Positions 21,513-33,918 of a stretch of DNA of 64,000 bases are shown one piece after another. The notes beneath the pieces were generated by a model, which saw nothing but the letters and a program-made list of their open reading frames with translations, searched no databases and was not told the DNA's origin. Source of the stretch: Zingiber officinale (taxonomy: Eukaryota; Streptophyta; Magnoliopsida; Zingiberales; Zingiberaceae); contig NC_056005.1 of assembly GCF_018446385.1 (NCBI RefSeq), positions 92,594,984 through 92,658,983 on the forward strand, written 5' to 3'. Within the stretch, counting starts at the first letter, position 1, and every line of letters begins with the position of its first letter. The translations under genes and the position numbers were made by a program.

Positions 21513-22117
21513 ATAGGATGCCATCTACATAAATAAGAAAAAAATATCATAGATCCATTATTATATTTATAGAATAGAGATGAATCAGTTTTTTATCAAG
21601 AAAATCCTTGAGCTTGTAACTAATTAGATAATCAATGAAACCATGCATGAGGAGCTTGTCAAAGACCATATAAAGATTTTTTGAGTTGACAAACATGAGA
21701 TGGAAATTATAGATGAATGAACCCAGGTGGTTGCTCCATGAATATAGTTTCCTAAAGATGACCATTAAGAAATGTATTTGAAATATCTAATTGTCATACA
21801 GGCTAATTAAAACTAACAACTACAAATAATAATAGTCTGATAGATATAATTTTGATGACAAGGCTAAAAGTATCATAAAAGTCAATACCTGGTTGTTGAC
21901 TATCAGCTCAATGCTTAAGATGGAATACTCATTTAGAGCCCACAACATTAATAGAGGGAGTACATGGAACTAGGTTTCATGTTCCATTGCGAAGAAGTGC
22001 ATCAAATTTTATAGTCATTGCATTACACCAATTCAGATCCTTGTTCACTAGTGTGAAACAAGTTGGCTCAATAGATTTAAAGAGACTACTAGAGCTCATG
22101 GAAGGGGATGTCGAGTT
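21513..22117 (-). pseudogene. Copia A: central reverse transcriptase
   Basis: Read on -, the region holds broken copia RT motifs: DLNWCNAMTIKFDALLRN, VGSK-VFHLKH, then LDISNTFLNGHL, EQPPGF, and IYVDGIL at the edge (about 21540-21518), where the catalytic YVDD has become YVDG. Stops are frequent. The RT continues at 6607 beyond gag-only element 1, and its start lies at 34274 beyond the solo LTR. Confidence 0.78.
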
Positions 22118-22190
22118 TGTTGGTGCAATCGACCTCTAGGATTTTGATATTTAACAATATGAAAAGGGTTGACCTAAACAGGACTTGATG

Positions 22191-25125
22191 TGTAAAATAC
22201 CAGAAAAGGGCAGATAATAATAAGGGGAATTTTCTGGAATTTGTAGAAATTTTTTGAGAATTTTTCGGAGCTCGTATGGACGAGTTTACGGGGATAAAAA
22301 AACAGGGCCCGGGAAAGCCTGTTTAGGCTACCCATTTAAGCGAGGAAAAGTTTATTTTTCTTTTCCTTTTTCTAATTCTTTTTCTTTTTTCTTCTTTGTT
22401 TCTCTCGCCAAGCCTGTGCCTTAAGCCTCACGACACCTCCTTCTTGCGCCGAGCCTCTTCTCTCGCGCCTGACGCCGACCCTAACCGCACGAGGCGGTTT
22501 CTTCTCCCCTCTTTCCTTCTTCTTCCCGCACTCGACCCCTTTTCCCCTCCCTTGTGCCCTAATCTCTGCTCTACTGCCGCACACCTACCTTTCCTCTTCC
22601 ACTTCACCGAGCGACGGCGCTGATCGCCGGCACACGAGCACCGTTCACTTTTCTCTCGTCTCTGCCCAAAGGCGTAGCCGAGCGCCGACCACCAGGTCCG
22701 GTACCAGTCGCTTGTGCCCTAGCGCCGCCGCCGCACGGGACAACGTCGGCCTTCTCAACGTCGAGCCCTAGTTTCTCGAGGCTGATTTCTTCCTCTCTGC
22801 CGAGGATTTCGTCGCTCCTATCCACTGTGGACTCACACCCGATCACCGCCGATTCCACACCGCCGCTGATCGCTACCTGCCCCCTTCATCCGGTCCAGCC
22901 CTAGTTTTTTTTTCATTGGTGCCCTAGATCCAATCTGCCCATCTCCGGCTACTTAGGTCAGTGACTCCACCTGGGTTTTATTTTCAGCAACTTCATGGGC
23001 TGTGAGGCTACAAATGAATGTTCGGATGTGGTATTGATGTGGGTTTGATTTCTCTACTCAGTTTCGGTGATACTGTTCGCCATCTATTCGGAGCATCAGT
23101 TGTTATCACCGGTTGTACACCATCTCCGATTGTAGGACACTAGCGATCACCTTGAAGGTTAGTGAGTATTGGCTTAAATTGTGTTGTTAAACATATATGG
23201 AATTGAGGTAAGTGTAGGGATTTGATACGTGTTGTGGATAATGGATTGATTTAGGTATGATTTGATTACATGATCGTGTGTAGGTTTGAATTAGAGGTTG
23301 TAATTAGTTGTCGAGTGTGAATTATGTTTATATTTGTGTGTTGATTAGGGTTTTTTCCCTAATTTAGTGTTAGAGATTTTATTTAGTTACTTATTGGAAT
23401 TTAGCTAAATAAAATATACACATTGATTGGTACAGGACTCTGATTCAAGATGAGTATCTCGACGTTGGATTGGACTTTTCGATTTGGAGGCGGGTACTTT
23501 GACTTTATGTCATTTGATATGCATAGTAATATTTTTAACAAATAGCAATGATTGTGTTTCTTATTTGCTTCGGTTGATTACTACCCGATCTGTTACATGC
23601 TTGTTTGTTTATTTGTTATGCACATCATGTTAGTACATATCTGATTATACATGCTTATAGGGGTAGTGACACAATTATGTTATTTATTATGTTCAGGACC
23701 TAGGATTTTTGATACCTTATCTGATCTGTGTACCTTTGATTTGGTTCATTGTCCTATGGTACACATTTTATATTTATATATGGATATTGCTATGTTGTTC
23801 AGGATATTGTCATGTTTAGTGTCATGCATCATCTCGCATGATTGCATGCTGTGCGATAGTCTGCTCCATTATTATCGAGCATATCGCCAGTTACATGTAT
23901 CTGTACACACCACCACTCATGGGTTAGTAGTATATCAGACAGGTGTGTGGCAGTTCTGCTGTTTGGCACCGTTGGTCTGGTGAATCAGCGTGGTAGCCGA
24001 CAGACGGTTCTGCTCTGTTTGGCTCCGCTGATTTAGTGTAGTAGCGTGGTAGCCGGTAGGCGGTTGGACTCTGTTTGGCTCCGTTGGTCCGCTCATGGGT
24101 AGTGTGACGCAGCGTGGTAGCCGGCAGAGATTCCTCCCCGTCATCGTGTGCCGGGAGATGAGAGCATTGAGCTCCCCCATTTATGATTTGGGGTAGGCGG
24201 ATAGGTGTACTCCGACAGCATCCCGTCCACTCGGTCACTCATCAGGAGTAGTGATGGCAGAGTGCACAGTTGTCACAGCCCTACCCACTCGGTCTCACCA
24301 TTGTGTGTAAGATGGTTGACTGACCTCAGGGGTGACCATGACATTTGCATCATATGCATGATGCATTTATTGCTTGTGTTTGCTGCATTTACTTGTTGCA
24401 TTTATATGGATGTATATTATTGACATGCATACAGGATTTATGACACTCTCGGTCTGACGACCTGTTGTACTTATACCCTGGTCCTGGTTAGTACAGTTTC
24501 TCCTGCATATTTCAGTTGCATTTATCCTTCTTGTATCAGGAGACTGTACGCATGATTAGTGTTGGTTGTTATTTTCTTTATTATGCATATCAGTTGTTAC
24601 CTACTGAGTGTTGGACTCACACCGTCCTCCGTTGCTATTTTCAGGTTGATGTTGTCCGGAGAGTTCCAGTCGTTAGTCCCCTGCAGTCCACGAGGACGTG
24701 TGTTGATCTTTTAGTTTTCTTGTTTAGACTATGTTTAGACTTGTTCTGTTTTAATAAATTGGATCTTGTATGGATTCTTATTTGTCGATGGGCTTGGATT
24801 TGATGTGTTTTGCTACATGCCTGCCTGGATGGCAGAAGAGGTAAGTTCATTGTGATTTGTGTTTTACGAGTGTAGTGGAGTAGGATATCGGTTTTGAGCT
24901 TTATGGGTGTAGTTGAGTAGGGTTGTTTTTGAGTCTTCTTATCACTGTTCTAGTTTGTTAATTATTAACTTCGTGGGTGATTGCCTTATATTATTGTTAT
25001 TGTTCCGGCCGTGTTGGCCGATGTATATGTGGCCCTGGGGGCATTGTAGAAGTTTCAGATTGTCACCCGTACAAGGGAGGTGCTGTCGAAATTTCTTCGG
25101 ACAGGGACTTTCCCGGAGCATGACA
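22191..25125 (+). repeat. Gypsy 2 5' LTR (2935 bp)
   Basis: It starts TGTAAAATACCAGAAAAGGG and ends CCCGGAGCATGACA. A GC-rich block at 22400-22900 has open frames on both strands (for example 22396-22623 and the - strand at 22604-22858). They recur in the other LTR with frame-neutral and non-neutral changes and match nothing I know, so I do not call them genes. Confidence 0.92.
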
Positions 25126-25132
25126 ATTTATT

Positions 25133-25145
25133 TGGTATCAGTGCC
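25133..25145 (+). other. Gypsy 2 primer-binding site (weak)
   Basis: TGGTATCAGTGCC lies 7 bases after the LTR end. A better initiator-Met match, TGGTATCAGAGC, lies at 25216-25227, about 90 bp inside. Either could be the ancestral site. Confidence 0.5.
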
Positions 25146-25489
25146 AGGTTGGCGATACTTGTTTGTATATTGTGTTAAGGATTTCGAGATTTATCTGATA
25201 CCAATTTATTGGTATTGGTATCAGAGCGGGTTATGATACCTGCTTTTGGTGTTCTGGATTTTTGGGTTAACCCAAGGTTACTAGTTAACTTGGGTACTTA
25301 TTTTCGGATTTAGTATGGATTTCCGTCGATTTTCTCGTTCATAATTTTTGAGGTCAATTTGGGGACTGGACAGCGACGGAACATCTCCATACGGCAAATA
25401 GGTATGATATGTTATCTTATAGTTGATACTTGTAGTAATATCTGTGATATAACTTAACAGATAGGAGGAGATCTACTCACATAGCAGCG

Positions 25490-25818
25490 TCGAGACGTGG
25501 TGCTGGATGGCCACGTACGAGGACTTTGGGATCCCTGGACTTGCCAGAGATGCCTACTGGTGTTGAGCCTGTCAGTCAGGGACAGACTCAGGATACTGCG
25601 GGCGCATCGGGCTCTCAGACCCCGATGACTTTTTTTTTAGAGGTGCCTACCTCGGCTGCACCCGTGGTACCCACCTCTACCAGATCTACGGTACCACCAC
25701 CAGCACCACCGGCGTACCCGGCGCCACCGCCACTTGGACCTACTAAGTACCCGGCACCAGCGACACCCGCACCACCAATAAATTTACTCTGGTTAGATCG
25801 GTCAATAGAAGACTGATT
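25490..25818 (+). pseudogene. Gypsy 2 gag, N-terminal remnant
   Basis: The translation resembles the gypsy 1 start (RRGAGWPRTRTLGSLDL against MARGRPARR) and runs into a proline/alanine-rich low-complexity stretch typical of the gag N-terminus in this lineage. The open part is 25526-25818. The gag core, zinc knuckle and protease do not follow; after 25818 the sequence is non-coding. Confidence 0.65.
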
Positions 25819-27730
25819 TACGCTTGTCGACTTGGGTAGTCGTAGATCGATTTACCTTAGTTGCTTGTGGAGGATTAATGTACGTTTGTTAGATTTAGAT
25901 AGTCGATGACCGATTCATTTTTGGGTTGGTCCAATCAGCAGAGGATCGACTTACTCTAATTATAGAGATGCTGATCTTTGGAGTTATTCATGCTTAGTTG
26001 GGTATTTTGAGCACATGTGAGTACAAGGCTTATACCGACATGGAAAGGACTAGAATAACTGTATAGCATTGTCGGCTCGACTAGTTTTAGAGGATCGATG
26101 TATCCTATTCCATGAAGACTTTGACCATGGACTGTATGTACCGGGTTGGATAACTTAGAAGGTAGCATAAGGAATGTTAGGTTGATTGGGTTAAATATGC
26201 TGATTATGTTTATCTATGTGGTGTGTACATATGATTATTATGTGTTGTAGGAGTTCTATGATAGACGGTCTAATTGCATGTAGTGGGTGTATACTTGTCC
26301 AGTTATGATTATTGTGGGTATCTAGTAGATTATATCCTAGTGGTTAGGCATACATGTCTGATTGGTTTATCGGAGGTATTTTGTCGATTTAATCTATGTT
26401 GTGGAATGTGCACATGTGTTTGAGTGTTTATTTGGAGGTATCTTATCGATTTAATCTGAGTTATGATATGTGCAGATGTGTTCGGTGTAATATTCGAGGT
26501 ATCTTGTTGATTATATTAGTTTTGTGTGTACACTCGTGTCTATTATGATTTGTTGGAAGTATTATGTTGATTATTCTCTTGGCATAGGTGTATATATATG
26601 TTAGGTGAATGTTGTTTGAGGTGTATTGTCGATTATACCTACGTTGATATATGCACACGGGTTCGGAATGTATTTTTGGAGAATGTATTTTTGAAGGTAT
26701 CACGTTGATTTATATCTGTGTTATGAGTATGTTTGGTGTGTACTAATTGGAGGATTATGTCGATCATACCTATGTTGTGTGTACACATGTGCCAGGTGTA
26801 TTATGGGTAGCATTATGATGATTCTACCTATGTTGAGTGTTTACAAAATGTCATTTGTAGTATTGCTCTGTCAACTAATTCTACTATTAGTGGGTGACCC
26901 ACTACGATGTTGATAGAGTTGATGATGGATTTGATATGCTTACTGTATTGTGATACCCTTGGCTGCCACAGTGATATGTGGTAGAGTGATCTCATGCAGT
27001 TTCTAGTTGGATAGTTAGGTGTCTTGGTCACTTATGGGATGTTTGTGGTGAAGCGTTGCTCCCACATATTTTGGATTGTTGTGGTGGAGCGTTGCTCCCA
27101 CATATTTTAGATTGTTTGTGGTGGAGTGTTGCTCTCACCTATTGTGGATTGCTTGTAGCAGAGTATTGCCCCCATATATATATTGTAGATGCATATTATG
27201 GTTTTGGTTGTGGTGGAGCGTTGCTCCCATATATTGAGGATTTCTTGTGGTAGAGCATTGCTCCCCACATATGTGGTATTTCCTGTGATGGAGCGTTGCT
27301 CTCATGCTGGAGGATCTATTCTTTGGTGATTTATATTGTTGGTGATTAGATTTCAGAGTTATTGTCAGAGATCTTATGGTTAGGAATATCTTTAGTACGG
27401 ACATTGTGAGTTCTTGATTTTACCATTAAAGCTTGCAGAGCCTTAGATGTTTTCAGGGACTTAATGATTTTGATATTCGTAGGATGTTTGGATCGGTTTC
27501 CATTGTCTTTGTTGACGATGTTGTGGTCTATTTCAGATCTAGTCTATTTCAGATCTGGTCTATTTCGGATCTGGGGTGAGTCACGTACTCCATCTTTGCA
27601 TAGTTCTAGAGATGTTTCGACGAGAACATCTATATGTCAAGATCAATAGTGCGTATTTGGATTGTCTTATGTGAGATGATTGGGACACACGGTCACCAGT
27701 ATGAGTATACCATGGTTCCACAGGAGATAG
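25819..27730. repeat. Gypsy 2: degenerate tandem-repeat DNA in place of gag/protease/RT
   Basis: From about 26190 to 26830 a ~70-80 bp unit recurs loosely with the theme GGTATCTTGTCGATTATACC then GTGTGTACACATGTG. From about 27040 to 27310 a shorter unit recurs around GGTGGAGCGTTGCTCCCACA, whose core AGCGTTGCT is a near palindrome. Stops fill all frames. In related elements this interval encodes the gag core, protease and most of reverse transcriptase. Confidence 0.7.
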
Positions 27731-27733
27731 AGG

Positions 27734-28330
27734 TTGTTACAGCTGGGAGCAGCCGAAATCAGTGCAGGAGATCCGCAGTCCTTGGGACTGGCAGGATATT
27801 ACAGACCTTTCGTCGAGGGTTTCTCCTGCATAGCTATGTCATTGACACGCCTGACCAGGAAAGGCGTGAAGTTCACGTGGTCCGAGGATTGCGAGACCAA
27901 CTTTCAGGAGTTGAAGCGGAGATTAGTGTCGACTCCAGTTTTAGTTTTACCTTCTAGAGAGGACGGATTCGTGCTCTATACCGACGCGTCTATTCAGGGT
28001 TTGGGCGCTGTTCTGATGCAGCACAGCAGGGTAGTCTCCTATGCTTCTCGACAGTTGAAGGAGCATGAGAAGAACTACCCAGTTCATGACCTGGAGTTAG
28101 CTGCCATCATCTTCGCTCTGAAGCTTTGGCGGCATCATTTATACGACATTACATTTGAGATTCTCACTGATCATAAGAGTCTCAAATATTTTCACCCAGA
28201 AGGAACTTAATCTCCGACAGAAGAGATGGATGGAGTTCCTGAAGGATTATGATTGTACCATTAGCTATCACCCGGGGAAAGCTAATGTGGTTGTCGATGC
28301 ACTCAGCAGGAAGTCCAGAGGGACTTTGGC
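27734..28330 (+). pseudogene. Gypsy 2: end of reverse transcriptase and RNase H
   Basis: The homology begins at [15 protein letters not shown], the RT thumb/connection, then [18 protein letters not shown]. RNase H follows: [49 protein letters not shown] and VDALSRKS. A one-base shift occurs near 28190 (FHPEGT against [13 protein letters not shown]). Confidence 0.88.
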
Positions 28331-28589
28331 TTGCCACCGAATTTCAGTCACAGACTTGGTTCAGGGTTTCTTCGAGTTAGGCCTTCAGGAGCAGGGACAG
28401 ACAGAGCAGGGTATTCTTGTTACCATGGTTGCTCAGTCATCGATCAGGACGAGGATCTGAGAGGCTCAGGCTAGTGATCAGCATTTGCAATTTATATGTA
28501 GCTAGATAGCTTCCGGGCAGCAGACCGAGTTCACACGAGACGAGGAGGGTATTATATACTTCCTAGGCAAATTATGCATACCTCAGTCT

Positions 28590-29684
28590 CATCCGGTCTT
28601 ACAGGAGCTACTTCAGGAGGCTCATCGCTCTCGATTTGCAATCCACCCAGGCGGGACTCGCATGTATTGAGATTTGAGGTGTTCCTACTGGTGGAACGGT
28701 ATGAAGAAAGACATCGCAGAATTTGTAGCTAAATGTCTTGTCTGTCAGCAGGTGAAGGTTGAGCACCAGAGACCTACCGGTTTACTTCAGCGGATTCCTA
28801 TTCCCGAGTGGAAATGGGAACACATTACCATGGACTTTGTGGTGGGTTTGCCGAGGACACGACGAGGCCATGATGCGATTTGAGTAATCATTGATCGATT
28901 AACCAAATCCGCGCACTTCTTAGCGATCCGGAGGAAAGATTCCCTGGATCGATTGGTATATCTGTATTGTCGGGAGATCATCAGATTACATGGTGTCCCT
29001 TTGACTATTATTTCGGATAGAGACCCCCAGTTCACGTCTCGATTCTGGCAGAGTCTGTAGCAGGCCTTGGGCACTCAGCTCCGTTTCAGTACTGCTTTCC
29101 ATCCGCAGACAGGTGGACAGTTAGAGCGGACCATTCAGACTCTAGAGGACTTGCTGAGATCGTGTGTATTGGATTTTGGAGGCAGTTGGGAGGACCATTT
29201 GCCATTGGTAGAGTTCGCCTATAACAACAACTTTCATTCGGCTATCCAGATGACACCGTTTGAAGCATTGTATGGTAAGCCTTGTCGGACACCCACCCTC
29301 TGGGATGAGGTTGGGAAGGCTCAGCTGTTGGGACCTCATAGAGCTCAGCATGAGGCAGAGTTGGTCCGTACTATCAGACGGAGGATGTTAGAGGCGCAGA
29401 ACCGCCAGAAGAGTTATGCTGACCGGAGACGCAGACCCTTGGAGTTCTCTAAGGGTGACTATGTATTTCTGCGAGTTTCACCCACGAAAGGGGTGAAGAG
29501 ATTTGGCCTCAGAGGTAAGCTAGCTCCGCGATACATTGGCCCTTTCCAGATCCTGGAGAGGATTGGAGCAGTGGCTTACCGGCTGGCACTACCACCGTCC
29601 CTGGCAGGCGTGCATGATGTATTCCACGTATCTATGCTGAGGAGATACGTACCTGACCTGACGCATGTGCTGACAGATATCTAA
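28590..29684 (+). pseudogene. Gypsy 2 integrase
   Basis: The zinc-binding domain is recognisable: H near 28623, [18 protein letters not shown] after [10 protein letters not shown]. The core has [30 protein letters not shown] and FHPQTGGQLERTIQTLEDLL, keeping D, D and E. In-frame stops occur at 28881 (TGA) and 29057 (TAG). The C-terminal part reads GPFQILERIGAVAYRLALP and HDVFHVSMLRRYVPD up to a TAA at 29682-29684. Confidence 0.88.
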
Positions 29685-29689
29685 GTTCC

Positions 29690-29870
29690 AGTTCAGCCTG
29701 ACGTCACTTACGAGGAGATTCTGGTATGGATTCTAGACCTGAAAGAGCGTCAGTTGCGGAACAAGACTATCCGGCTGGTTAAAGTCAGATGGCAGCATCA
29801 TTTGGATGAGGAGGCTGCCTGGAAGCTCGAGGATACTATCCGAGATCAATAGCTCCATCTTTTCACTTGA
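29690..29870 (+). pseudogene. Gypsy 2 chromodomain remnant
   Basis: After the TAA the frame continues as VQPDVTYEEILVWILDLKE, LRNKTIRLVKVRWQHHLDEE and AAWKLEDTIRDQ-stop-LHLFT. This is the Tekay-type chromodomain with a TAG at 29850 and an unusual A-W for the normal T-W. Confidence 0.75.
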
Positions 29871-29970
29871 GGTATGTGATTTAATTTACTGTTCAGTATT
29901 TTATACTCTTTACCTGTTGTTAGTATTTGCTGATGGTAAATAACGAAATTTGGGGACCAAATTTTTATTA

Positions 29971-29981
29971 ATGGGGGAGAA
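29971..29981 (+). other. Gypsy 2 polypurine tract
   Basis: ATGGGGGAGAA directly precedes the 3' LTR start at 29982. Confidence 0.75.
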
Positions 29982-32900
29982 TGTAAAATACCGGAAAAAG
30001 GCAGATAATAATAAGGGGAATTTTCTGGAATTTGTAGAAATTTTTTGGGAATTTTTTGAAACTCGTATGGACGAGTTTACGGGGATAAAAAAACAGGGCC
30101 TGGGAAAGCCTGTTTAGGTTACTCATTTAAGCGAGGAAAAGTTTATTTTTCTTTTCCTTTTTCTAATTCTTTTTCTTTTTTCTTCTTTGTTTCTCTTGCC
30201 AAGCCCGTGCCTTAAGCCTCACGACACCTCCTTCTTGCGCCGAGCCTCTTCTCTCGCGCCCGACGCCGGCCCTAATCGCACGAGGCGGTTTCTTCTCCCC
30301 TCTTTCCTTCTTCTTCCCGCACTCGACCCCTTTTCCCCTCCCTCATGCCCTAATCTCTGCTCTACTGCCGCACACCTACCTTTCCTCTTCCACTCCTCCG
30401 AGCGACGACGCTGATCGCCGGCACACGAGCACCGTTCGCTTTTCTCTTGTCTCTGCCCGACAGCGTAGCCGAGCGCCGGCCACCAGGTCCAGTACCAGTC
30501 GCCTGTGCCCTAGCGCCGTCGCCGCACGAGACAGCGTCGACCTTCTCCACACCGAGCCCTAGTTTCCTGAGGTCGATTTCTTCCTCTCTGCCGAGGATTT
30601 CGTCGTTGTTGTCCACTGCGGACTCACACCCGATCACCGCCGATTCCACACCACCGCTGATCGCTACCTGTCCCCTTCATTCGGCCCAACCCTAGTTTTT
30701 TTTTTTCATTGGTGCCCTAGATCCGATCTGCCCATCTCCGGCTACTCAGGTCAGTGACTCCACCTGGGTTTTATTTTCAGCAGCTTCATGGGCTGTGAGG
30801 CTACAAATGAATGTTCGGATGTGGTGTTGATGTGGGTTCGATTTGCCTACTCAGTTTCGGTGATACTGTTCACCATCTATTCGGAGCATCAGTTGTTATC
30901 ACCGGTTGTACACTATCTCCGATTGTAGGACACTAGCGATCGCCTTGAAGGTTAGTGAGTATTGGCTTAAATTGTGTTGTTAAACATATATGGAATTGAG
31001 GTAAGTGTAGGGATTTGATACGTGTTGTGGATAATGGATTGATTTAGGTATGATTTGATTACATGATCGTGTGTAGGTTTGAATTAGAGGTTGTAATTAG
31101 TTATCGAGTGTGAATTATGTTTATATTTGTGTGTTGATTAGGGTTTTTGCCCTAATTTAGTGTTAAAGATTTTATTTAGCTATTTATTGGAATTTAGCTA
31201 AATAAAATATACACATTGATTGGTACAGGACTCTGATTCAAGACGAGTATCTCGACGTTAGATTGGACTTTTCGATTTGGAGGCTGGTACTTTAAGTTTA
31301 TGTCATTTGATTTGCATAGTAATGTTTTTAACAAATAACAATGATTGTGTTTCTTATTTGCTTCGGTTGATCACTACCCGATCTGTTACATGCTTGTTTG
31401 TTTATTTGTTATGCACATCATGTTAGTACTTATCTGATTATACATGCTTATAGGGGTAGTGACACAATCATGTTATTTATTATATTCAGGACCTAGGATT
31501 TTTGATACCATATCTGATCTGTGTACCTTTGATTTGGTTCATTGTCCTATGGTACACATTTTATATTTATATATGGATATTGCTATGCTGTTCAGGATAT
31601 TGTCATGTTTAGTGTCATGCATCATCTCGCATGATTGCATGCTGTGCGATAGTCTGCTCCATTATTATCGAGCACATCGCCAGTTACATGTATCTGTACA
31701 CACCACCACTCATGGGTTATTGGTATATCAGACAGGTGTGTGACAGTTCTGCTGTTTGGCTCCGTTGGTCTGGTGACTCAGCGTGGTAGCCGGCAGACGG
31801 TTCTGCTCTGTTTGACTCCGCTGATTTAGTGTAGTAGCGTGGTAGTCGGCAGGCGATTGGACTCTGTTTGGCTCCGTTGGTTCGCTCATGGGTAGTGTGA
31901 CGCAGCGTGGTAGCTGGCAGAGATTCCTCCCAGTCATCGTGTACCGGGAGATGAGAGCATTGAGCTCCCCCATTTATAATTTGGGGTAGGAGGATAGGTG
32001 TACTCTGATAGCATCCCGTCCACTCGGTCACTCATTAGGAGCAGTGATGGCAGAGTGCATGGTTGTCACAACCCTACCCACTCGGTCTCACCATTGTGTG
32101 TGACATGTCATCGTGTACCGGGAGATGAGAGCATTGAGCTCCCCCATTTATAATTTGGGGTAGGAGGATAGGTGTACTCTGATAGCATCCCGTCCACTCG
32201 GTCACTCATTAGGAGCAGTGATGGCAGAGTGCATGGTTGTCACAACCCTACCCACTCGGTCTCACCATTGTGTGTGACATGGCTGACTGGCGTCAGGGGT
32301 GACCATGACATTTGCATCATATACATGATGCGTTTATTACTTATGTTTGCTGCATTTACTTGCTGCATTTATATGGATGCATATGATTGACATACATACA
32401 AGATTTATGACACTCTCGGTTTGACGACCTGTTGTACTTATACCCTGGTCCTGGTTAGTACGATTTCTCCTGCTTATTTCAGTTGCATTTATCCTTCTTG
32501 TATCAGGAGACTGTACGCATGATTATTGATGGTTGTTATTTTCTTTATTATGCATATTAGTTGTTACCCACTGAGTGTTGGACTCACACCGTCCTCCGTT
32601 GCTATTTTCAGGTTGATGTTGTCCGGAGAGTTCCAGTCGCTAGTCCCCTGCAGTCCACGAGGACGTGTGTTGATCTTTTAGTTTTCTTGTTTAGACTATG
32701 TTTAGACTTGTTCTGTTTTGATATATTGGATCTTGTATGGATTCTTATTTGTCGATGGGTTTGGATTGGATGTGTTTTGCTACATGCCTGCCTGGATGGC
32801 AGAAGAGGTAAGTTCGTTGTGATTTGTGCTTTATGAGTGTAGTGGAGTAGGGTATCAGTTTTGAGCTTTATGAGTGTAGTTGAGTAAGGTTGTTTTTGAG

Positions 32901-33092
32901 TCTTCTTATCACTGTTCTAGTTTGTTAATTATTAACTGCGTGGGTGATTGCCTTATGTTATTGTTATTGTTCCGGTCGTGTTGGACGATATATATGTGGC
33001 CCTGGGGGCATTGTAGAAGTTTCAGATTGTCACCCGTACAGGGGAGGTGTTGTCGAAATTTCTTCGGAAAGGGACTTCCCCGGGGCGTGACA
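29982..33092 (+). repeat. Gypsy 2 3' LTR (3111 bp)
   Basis: It starts TGTAAAATACCGGAAAAAGG and ends CCCGGGGCGTGACA. Relative to the 5' LTR it is longer by 176 bp, almost all explained by one tandem duplication at 31934-32281. Confidence 0.92.
31934..32281 (+). repeat. 174-bp tandem duplication in gypsy 2 3' LTR
   Basis: Copies at 31934-32107 and 32108-32281 are essentially identical. The 5' LTR has one copy (about 24133-24310), so the duplication arose after insertion, or in the template of this LTR only. Confidence 0.88.
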
Positions 33093-33168
33093 TGATGGTT
33101 GGGAGAGAGAAGTCTAGTCAGGACTAAATGACTAGCAAAGGTAAGTCCTAACCAAAGGTTAGGTAAAG

Positions 33169-33364
33169 TGGAAGTCTCGGTGAGTGAAGTCGGGTCCTAG
33201 TGAGTGAAGCTAGGTGATGGAAGTCCCGTTGAGTGAAGTCGGGCCCTAGTGAGTGAAGTTTGGTGGTGGAAGTCCCAGTGAGTGAAGCCGAGCCCTAGTG
33301 AGTGAAGCTAGGTGGAGGAAGTCCTGATGAGTGAAGTCAGGCCCTAGTGAGTGAAGCTAGCCAA
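33169..33364 (+). repeat. Four-copy 49-bp minisatellite in the solo LTR
   Basis: Four copies begin at 33169, 33218, 33267 and 33316. Each contains GAGTGAAGTCGGGCCCTAGT followed by GAGTGAAGCTAGGTGG with small changes. Confidence 0.8.
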
Positions 33365-33910
33365 CCCTAGGAGGTAACCCTAGGTTATACTTGAATTCTG
33401 TTAATACTATGCTAACTCAGTGTTGCAGGGAAGCTCAGTTAGGTCGACGGGCTGACCAGGTAGCTGACACGAAGTCCAGATGGGTCGAAGGGCTGACCGG
33501 ACGTCTAGCAGGTAAGTGAAGGTAAGTCACTCGAGGGGAGTGACTGTGGGGACGCGTTTCCGGGATGGGAACATTAGGCATCGATCCAACTTATATCCAT
33601 TTAGGATATCTAAGTCGAGATCGTGACTAGATTTCGGTCTCGAGGAGACAAAATTTAATTACTATTCTGTTTTATTATAAATTATGCTAACACTCTGTTT
33701 TACAGGATATAGAATTTACATTGCCTCGGACTAACATTTTCTTACAGGAAGGAGATTGCTGGAAAACAAGGGTCCGAGCGCCCGGAAGGGATCCGAGCGC
33801 CCGGAGGCAATTTTTATCCACAACGTCGCTTTGCCACGTGGAGCACCCTAGTTGGCTTGGCTTCATCACATTCAGGGCATCCTGAAGGGATCCAGCCGCT
33901 CCGAACCTCC

Positions 33911-33918
33911 TATATAAG
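33911..33918 (+). promoter_or_regulatory. TATA box of the solo LTR
   Basis: The sequence TATATAAG, within CCTCCTATATAAGGAGG, lies ~360 bp before the LTR end. The spacing is like that in gag-only element 0. Confidence 0.45.

Larger units (their letters stand above)
22191..33092 (+). mobile_element. Gypsy 2: degenerate Ty3/gypsy chromovirus (Tekay/Del-like)
   Basis: The element is 10902 bp with the TSD TGATG at 22186-22190 and 33093-33097. LTRs are about 2.9 and 3.1 kb. The internal 4.86 kb holds only the start of gag, then ~1.9 kb of non-coding, partly tandem-repeated sequence, then the end of RT, RNase H, integrase and a damaged chromodomain. The integrase and chromodomain resemble gypsy 1 in type, but nucleotide sequence and LTRs differ, so it is a separate family. 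Confidence 0.92.

Noticed and set aside
22396..22858. Overlapping GC-rich open frames on both strands, repeated at 30187-30695
   Set aside because: They are LTR sequence of gypsy 2. Both strands are open because the region is GC-rich, and changes between the copies do not favour synonymous sites.
27135..27404. Histidine-rich - strand open frame
   Set aside because: It is the reverse strand of tandem repeat DNA within gypsy 2.
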